Origin: Gemmatimonadota bacterium
GTDB lineage: Bacteria > Gemmatimonadota > Gemmatimonadetes > Gemmatimonadales > GWC2-71-9
NCBI GenBank assembly: GCA_025361465.1
Contig: JANYAG010000162.1
Coordinates: 1-8,282, forward strand
DNA length: 8,282 nt
Direction of reading: 5' to 3'
Positions 4,812 to 8,282 of this stretch are shown one piece after another. Position numbers and translations under genes: made by a program. The number at the start of each line of letters is the position of its first letter. Positions within the stretch are counted from its first letter, which is position 1. The notes below the pieces were generated by a model. That model ran no database searches, was not told the DNA's origin, and saw only the letters and a list, made by a program, of their open reading frames with translations.

Positions 4812-5864
4812 CTACAGGAAAGCCTGCAGTTTCTCCACGTCGAACGGCTGCGTCCACGCTTCGCCATCGCGCGCCATGATGCCGAACGACGCCAGCAGTG
4901 CCGCGTGAATCACGCCACCGCGGTTCTTCTTGTCGACGTGCATCGCCGCCAGGCAGCGCGCGCGATCGATCCCGGCGGGGACCGCTACCGGCAGGCGCAG
5001 TGCGGTGAGCAATCGAGCGATCTGATCGGCTGCGCCATGGCGGCAGATTCCCATGGCTTCGGCGACGCGGGTCTCGAGCACCAGTCCGATGCCGACCGCC
5101 TCGCCATGCGAGAGGGTGAACTCAGTCGCGAGCTCGAGCGCATGCGCGACCGTGTGGCCGGCATTGAGGACTGCCCGCCGGCCGGAGTCGCGTTCGTCTT
5201 CCATCACGATCGCCGCCTTGCACTCCACACTCCGCCGCACGAGCTGCGTGAGGGCCGCGGTGTCCCGCGCCGCGATCGCGTCGGCGTGCGCGAGGATCCA
5301 TTCGCCATACCCGGCATCCATGACTGCCGCATGCTTGGTCGCTTCGGCCAGTCCTTCGCGGAAGTTCCGCTCGGGCAGGGTGTCGAGCGTATCGGGATCG
5401 CAGATCACGGTGCTCGGCTGATGGAACGCGCCGACCAGGTTCTTGCCCGCGGCGGTGTCGACGCCGGTCTTGCCCCCCACCGAGGCGTCCACCATCGCGA
5501 GGGTGGATGTCGGCACGGCGATCCACGGCACGCCGCGCAGGTACGTCGCCGCCACAAAGCCGGCGAGGTCCGTGGTGACGCCGCCGCCGAAGCCGACCAC
5601 CACCGTGTCGCGATCGAATCCTTCCGCCAGCATCTGATCGGTGAGCATCGCCCAGGTCTTGCGGACCTTGTGGCGTTCACCGGCGGGAAAGGTCAGGCAG
5701 GGCGCTCCAGGCAGCGGATGCGGTCGGGCGGCGGCCACGGTCGCGTCGGTGATCACGACGGGACGCGCGCGAGGATGCCGCTCCGCCAGCAACCCCGGCA
5801 GGTCGGCCAATCCTCCAGACCGGACGATGACGGCGTAGTTGCCGGTCTCGTGGCGAATGATCAA
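4812..5864 (-). CDS. aroB: 3-dehydroquinate synthase
   Basis: A 350-residue enzyme of usual length that converts DAHP to 3-dehydroquinate with NAD+ and a divalent metal, the second step of the shikimate pathway in the cytoplasm. NAD-binding GFGGGVTTDLAGF is at residues 91-103; PTSTLAMVDASVGGKTGVD at 118-136 is the substrate/cofactor loop; QPSTVICDPDTL is at 149-160. Metal ligands by family alignment are Glu174 (in AEATKHA), His237 (LNAGHT) and His253 (LSHGEAVG). The late motif DKKNRGG is at 311-317. The start used is TTG at 5864, five bases after the adenosyltransferase stop; no ATG or GTG lies closer that keeps the N-terminal strand, and the Shine-Dalgarno is weak, so translation is probably coupled. 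Minor changes from E. coli (Tyr to His at 178, Thr-Leu-Leu to Ser-Thr-Leu) occur in other bacterial AroB proteins as I recall. Confidence 0.96.
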   Translation of the reverse strand: MIIRHETGNYAVIVRSGGLADLPGLLAERHPRARPVVITDATVAAARPHPLPGAPCLTFPAGERHKVRKTWAMLTDQMLAEGFDRDTVVVGFGGGVTTDLAGFVAATYLRGVPWIAVPTSTLAMVDASVGGKTGVDTAAGKNLVGAFHQPSTVICDPDTLDTLPERNFREGLAEATKHAAVMDAGYGEWILAHADAIAARDTAALTQLVRRSVECKAAIVMEDERDSGRRAVLNAGHTVAHALELATEFTLSHGEAVGIGLVLETRVAEAMGICRHGAADQIARLLTALRLPVAVPAGIDRARCLAAMHVDKKNRGGVIHAALLASFGIMARDGEAWTQPFDVEKLQAFL

Positions 5865-5869
5865 CTGGT

Positions 5870-6421
5870 CTACCAGATCACGTCTCCCTGGCCGGCGCGA
5901 TGGTTGGCCAGTCGGGCCAGTGTGAAGAGGAGGTCGCTCAACCGATTGAGGTAGACCAGGAATTGTTCCGGCACTGGATCGGATGCCGCCAACGCCACGA
6001 CGTGTCGTTCCGAGCGACGGCAGATGGTGCGCGCCAGGTGGAGGGCCGCGGCCTTCGGGGTGCCGCCCGGGAGAATGAAGGCCGTCAGCGGCACGAGTTC
6101 CTCTTCGGCGGCATCGATGGCGTGCTCGAACTCGGTGATCCGTTCTGGCGGCAGCGCCGCCTTCTCGAGCGCCGCCTTCACGCGCTCCACGTCGGGGGTC
6201 GCGAGGTGACCGCCGATGGAGAAGAGGTCTCGCTGAATCTGCTCGAGCAACCCGTCGGCGAGGTCGGCCGGTTCGGTCGCACGCGCCACACCCAGCGCGG
6301 AGTTCAGTTCGTCGATGTCGCCGTAGGCCGCAACACGGGGGTGGTCCTTGCGGACCCGTCCACCACCGAACAGGCCGGTTTCACCGGCATCACCGGTTCG
6401 GGTATAGATGCGTGAGCTCAT
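5870..6421 (-). CDS. pduO: PduO-type cob(I)yrinic acid a,c-diamide / cob(I)alamin adenosyltransferase
   Basis: A 183-residue ATP:corrinoid adenosyltransferase of the PduO/MMAB family, which moves the adenosyl group of ATP to the reduced cobalt to make adenosylcobalamin. The N-terminal ATP-binding signature is complete: TRTGDAGETGLFGG at residues 7-20, KDHPRVAAYGDIDELN at 25-40. The second signature FILPGGTPKAAALHLART is at 115-132, with RRSER at 135-139, and the C-terminal YLNRLSDLLFTLAR at 157-170 completes the five-helix bundle. Length is normal. It starts with ATG at 6421 (Met-Ser-Ser-Arg-Ile-Tyr), with no visible Shine-Dalgarno, 24 bases after the reductase stop, and is followed by aroB after five bases. 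The family acts on Co(I), so an adjacent flavoprotein reductase is a plausible electron source, but that link is inference. Confidence 0.95.
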   Translation of the reverse strand: MSSRIYTRTGDAGETGLFGGGRVRKDHPRVAAYGDIDELNSALGVARATEPADLADGLLEQIQRDLFSIGGHLATPDVERVKAALEKAALPPERITEFEHAIDAAEEELVPLTAFILPGGTPKAAALHLARTICRRSERHVVALAASDPVPEQFLVYLNRLSDLLFTLARLANHRAGQGDVIW

Positions 6422-6438
6422 GCGCGAAGCATAACGCC

Positions 6439-6453
6439 CGGGCTGCTAGCCCG
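6439..6453. other. Hairpin over the stop codon of the reductase gene
   Basis: CGGGCT-GCT-AGCCCG, a perfect six-base-pair stem with a three-base loop, spans the reductase stop (6446-6448) and lies about 17 bases upstream of the adenosyltransferase start. There is no T run, so it is unlikely to terminate; it could affect coupling or mRNA processing. Confidence 0.4.
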
Positions 6454-7840
6454 TGCGGCGAGTCCGGATGATCTCGAGCATTTCGGCGACGGAGGTCACC
6501 TTGTCCCGGGGCCGGCCGGCGGCGGCGCCACGCTCCTGCTCGGCCTGGTCAAGCGACAGCCAGTCTCCCCAGCTGGTGACCGCGACGCCCCGCTCACGCA
6601 GCAAGTCGTCGATCGGCGACTGGGAGCTCGGGGCCGGCTGAATGACGCCAGCGGTCACGTCGGCCAGCAATTGGTCCACGGTCGCAGCGGCGCACGACTT
6701 GTTGGTGCCGATGACCCCCTGTGGACCGCGCTTGATCCAGCCGCAGACATAGACGCCCGGCACGGCGGTCGTGCTGCCGGGTTGCTCGACCACGCGTCCC
6801 TCGACGTTGGGGATCAGGCCCCGGCGTTCGTCGAAGGGCAGCCCTTCGAGCGGAAGGCCCCGGTAGCCCACCGACCGGAAGAGCAGTCCCACCGGAATCC
6901 GCTGCCGCTCACTGGTGGCCACTGCGCGCACCCCGCCACGCGCGTCGGCTTCGAGGCGGTTGCGCACCAACTCCATCTCCTCGACCCGATGCGTCCCCGT
7001 CAGCTCGACCGGCGAGACGTTGAAGTGGAGGACGATCGTCCGTGGCGCGCCGCTCGACTTCCGTTCCGCCCAAGAGTGCAGGATCTCGAGGTTCCTTGCC
7101 GGCGTACGATCGTCGCTGCGGGCCAGTTGTTCGGCACTGGCCGGATCAAGGTCGAGGTCGCGCGGGTCGACCATGACATCGACGCCCTCGAGTTCGCCAA
7201 GTTCCCGGAGTTCAGGCGTGGTGCACGCGGCCTGCACGGGGCCTCGCCGGGCGAACAGGTGAATGGTCGCCAAGCGCGAGCTGCGCAGGGCGCGCAGCGC
7301 ATGGTCGGCGATGTCCGTGGTCGCCAGGTGGTCCGGGTTCTTGGCAAGGATCCGCGCCACGTCCATGGCGACATTCCCGAAGCCGACGATCGCCGCGGTC
7401 GTCTGCGACAGGTCGAACACCGACTCGGCATAGTCCGGATGCCCATTGAACCAGCCGACGAACTCGGTGGCGGCATGACTGCCCGCCAGGTGCTCCCCGG
7501 GAATGCCGAGGTTGTGGTCGGTCTCCGCGCCGACCGCGATGATCACCACGTCGTAGCGTGCCCGCAGTTCGTCGACCGACACATCCTCGCCGAGACGGAC
7601 ATGGCCGAGAAAGCGGCAGCCCGGTTGCGAGGCAATCCGGTCGAAGACGCGAGTGACCGACTTGATCTTGGGGTGATCTGGTGCCACGCCGCCGCGGACC
7701 AGGCCGAACGGCGTTGGGAGGCGATCAAACAGGTCGATGCGGACGCCCGGAGCGGCCTTCTGCAGCGCTTCTGCTGCGTAGAAACCGGCCGGGCCAGATC
7801 CGACGATGGCGACCCGCAATTCGGGTGGTGAAATCGACAT
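6446..7840 (-). CDS. fprA: Adrenodoxin-reductase-type ferredoxin-NADP+ reductase (FprA-like)
   Basis: A 464-residue flavoprotein close in length to mycobacterial FprA. It moves electrons between NADPH and ferredoxin-type carriers. FAD-binding VAIVGSGPAGFYAAEAL is at residues 10-26, followed by TPFGLVRGGVAPDHPKIK at 43-60, a block typical of this group. The NADP-binding fold has IVGFGNVAMDVARIL at 151-165, and FARRGPVQAACTTPELREL at 196-214 supplies the arginines that read the NADPH phosphate. The C-terminal FAD motif is CGWIKRGPQGVIGTNKS (366-382). The last 60 or so residues are a hydrophilic tail with a helical end. No fused ferredoxin domain is present. ATG at 7840 is the start; no good Shine-Dalgarno precedes it, and it lies 19 bases after the upstream stop. 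The ferredoxin partner is not in the window. Confidence 0.94.
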   Translation of the reverse strand: MSISPPELRVAIVGSGPAGFYAAEALQKAAPGVRIDLFDRLPTPFGLVRGGVAPDHPKIKSVTRVFDRIASQPGCRFLGHVRLGEDVSVDELRARYDVVIIAVGAETDHNLGIPGEHLAGSHAATEFVGWFNGHPDYAESVFDLSQTTAAIVGFGNVAMDVARILAKNPDHLATTDIADHALRALRSSRLATIHLFARRGPVQAACTTPELRELGELEGVDVMVDPRDLDLDPASAEQLARSDDRTPARNLEILHSWAERKSSGAPRTIVLHFNVSPVELTGTHRVEEMELVRNRLEADARGGVRAVATSERQRIPVGLLFRSVGYRGLPLEGLPFDERRGLIPNVEGRVVEQPGSTTAVPGVYVCGWIKRGPQGVIGTNKSCAAATVDQLLADVTAGVIQPAPSSQSPIDDLLRERGVAVTSWGDWLSLDQAEQERGAAAGRPRDKVTSVAEMLEIIRTRRTG

Positions 7841-7859
7841 GGAGCCGAACGTAACCGGG

Positions 7860-8282
7860 CTACTTCTTCTTTGCAGCCTTGTCCGGCCGGCCGATCTCGA
7901 TGACGACGCTGTCGATCGCGGCGAGGATCCGGGGGCTGGCCAGGTTGTTGTGATTCGCCATCACGGAGAAGACCAGGGTCTGGCCGTCGGGCCGCTCCAC
8001 GAATCCGCTGATGGTTGCGGTGCGGGAGATGGTGCCGGTCTTGGCGTGCACCCTTCCGGCGATGGGGGTGTTGACGAACCGGTTCCTCAGGGTTCCCGCC
8101 TGGCCGCCCACAGGCAACCCGGCGAAGAACATCGGGAAATTGGCGTGCTTGCGGATAAACCCGAGCAGCATGGTGAAGGTGTGCGGCGACACCAGATTGT
8201 TCGAGGCCAGTCCCGAACCATCCTCGACCAGAAACTGGGTCGAGTCGGCGTGCACCGAATCGATGAGGAAACGACGTTCGAC
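7860..8282 (-). CDS. dacB: D-alanyl-D-alanine carboxypeptidase/endopeptidase, peptidase S13 (PBP4 type), C-terminal part
   Basis: The last 140 residues of a gene that enters from the right edge. The fragment holds two S13 landmarks: EDGSGLASNN at fragment residues 20-29 and the KTG triad at 81-83 (VHAKTGT), 60 residues apart as in PBP4-type enzymes. After KTG follow the usual strand segments, including SGFVERPDGQTLVFSVMANH. The chain ends in a short Lys-rich tail (DKAAKKK). The catalytic SxxK and SxN motifs and the signal peptide would be in the missing N-terminal part. The enzyme trims D-Ala or cuts cross-links of peptidoglycan in the periplasm. It is the first visible gene of the close-packed leftward set; the promoter is outside. 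A class A beta-lactamase fold is the only alternative, and the DGSGL motif argues against it. Confidence 0.88.
   Translation of the reverse strand, partial: VERRFLIDSVHADSTQFLVEDGSGLASNNLVSPHTFTMLLGFIRKHANFPMFFAGLPVGGQAGTLRNRFVNTPIAGRVHAKTGTISRTATISGFVERPDGQTLVFSVMANHNNLASPRILAAIDSVVIEIGRPDKAAKKK

Noticed and set aside
4573..4857. Minus-strand open frame of 94 codons overlapping the end of aroB and the intergenic region
   Set aside because: It translates the palindromic repeat in a spurious frame and has no ribosome site; its peptide resembles others derived from dispersed repeats.
4746..5954. Plus-strand open frame of 402 codons opposite aroB
   Set aside because: Antisense to a fully motif-supported AroB; starts inside the intergenic repeat.
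6671..7831. Plus-strand open frame of 386 codons opposite the reductase
   Set aside because: Antisense to a complete FprA-type protein; no recognisable domain.

Overview
This is a GC-rich bacterial chromosomal window of housekeeping genes. The best guess for the host is a Gemmatimonadota-like member of the FCB group. That is inferred from the short Bacteroidetes-like primary-type sigma factor, the ADS-repeat lipoprotein and a dispersed intergenic repeat of a kind I associate with such genomes; no marker gene settles it. Seven of the eight protein genes lie on the minus strand, and translation starts are mixed (ATG, GTG and TTG).

Layout from left to right. Positions 1-1341 (minus) hold a ChlI/MoxR-clade AAA+ ATPase cut by the window edge. 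A 248-bp divergent intergenic region carries putative promoters for that gene and for a 77-residue low-complexity lipoprotein on the plus strand (1590-1823), which ends in a clear intrinsic terminator. Then come ygfZ (1884-2795) and a HAD phosphatase-like gene (2774-3457), overlapping by 22 bp. Next is an RpoD/SigA-family sigma factor (3554-4447). A 364-bp intergenic region follows, with a TTGACA promoter, a cluster of perfect dyads and a composite palindromic repeat. Last is a compact set transcribed leftward: a peptidase S13 (PBP4-type) C-terminus (7860-8282), an FprA-type ferredoxin-NADP reductase (6446-7840), a PduO-type cobalamin adenosyltransferase (5870-6421) and aroB (4812-5864), separated by only 19, 24 and 5 bp.

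Functionally the right-hand set mixes peptidoglycan trimming, low-potential electron supply, adenosylcobalamin formation and the second step of the shikimate pathway. A reductase next to a cob(I)alamin adenosyltransferase is biochemically suggestive, because that enzyme needs reduced cobalt. The sigma/HAD/ygfZ block looks like a second minus-strand unit with its own promoter.

I see no phage, transposase, CRISPR, tRNA or rRNA, and no obvious new multi-gene system. The most unexplained sequence is non-coding: (i) a 17-bp repeat core in inverted orientation on both sides of the sigma gene, with compensatory changes in its stem, one copy being an arm of an approximately 87-bp inverted-repeat element just after the aroB stop; (ii) a dyad cluster upstream of the sigma gene; (iii) two promoter-like sequences on opposite strands with the same TTGACA-N16-YAWCTTG layout, which may fit the atypical region 2.4 of the sigma factor encoded here.
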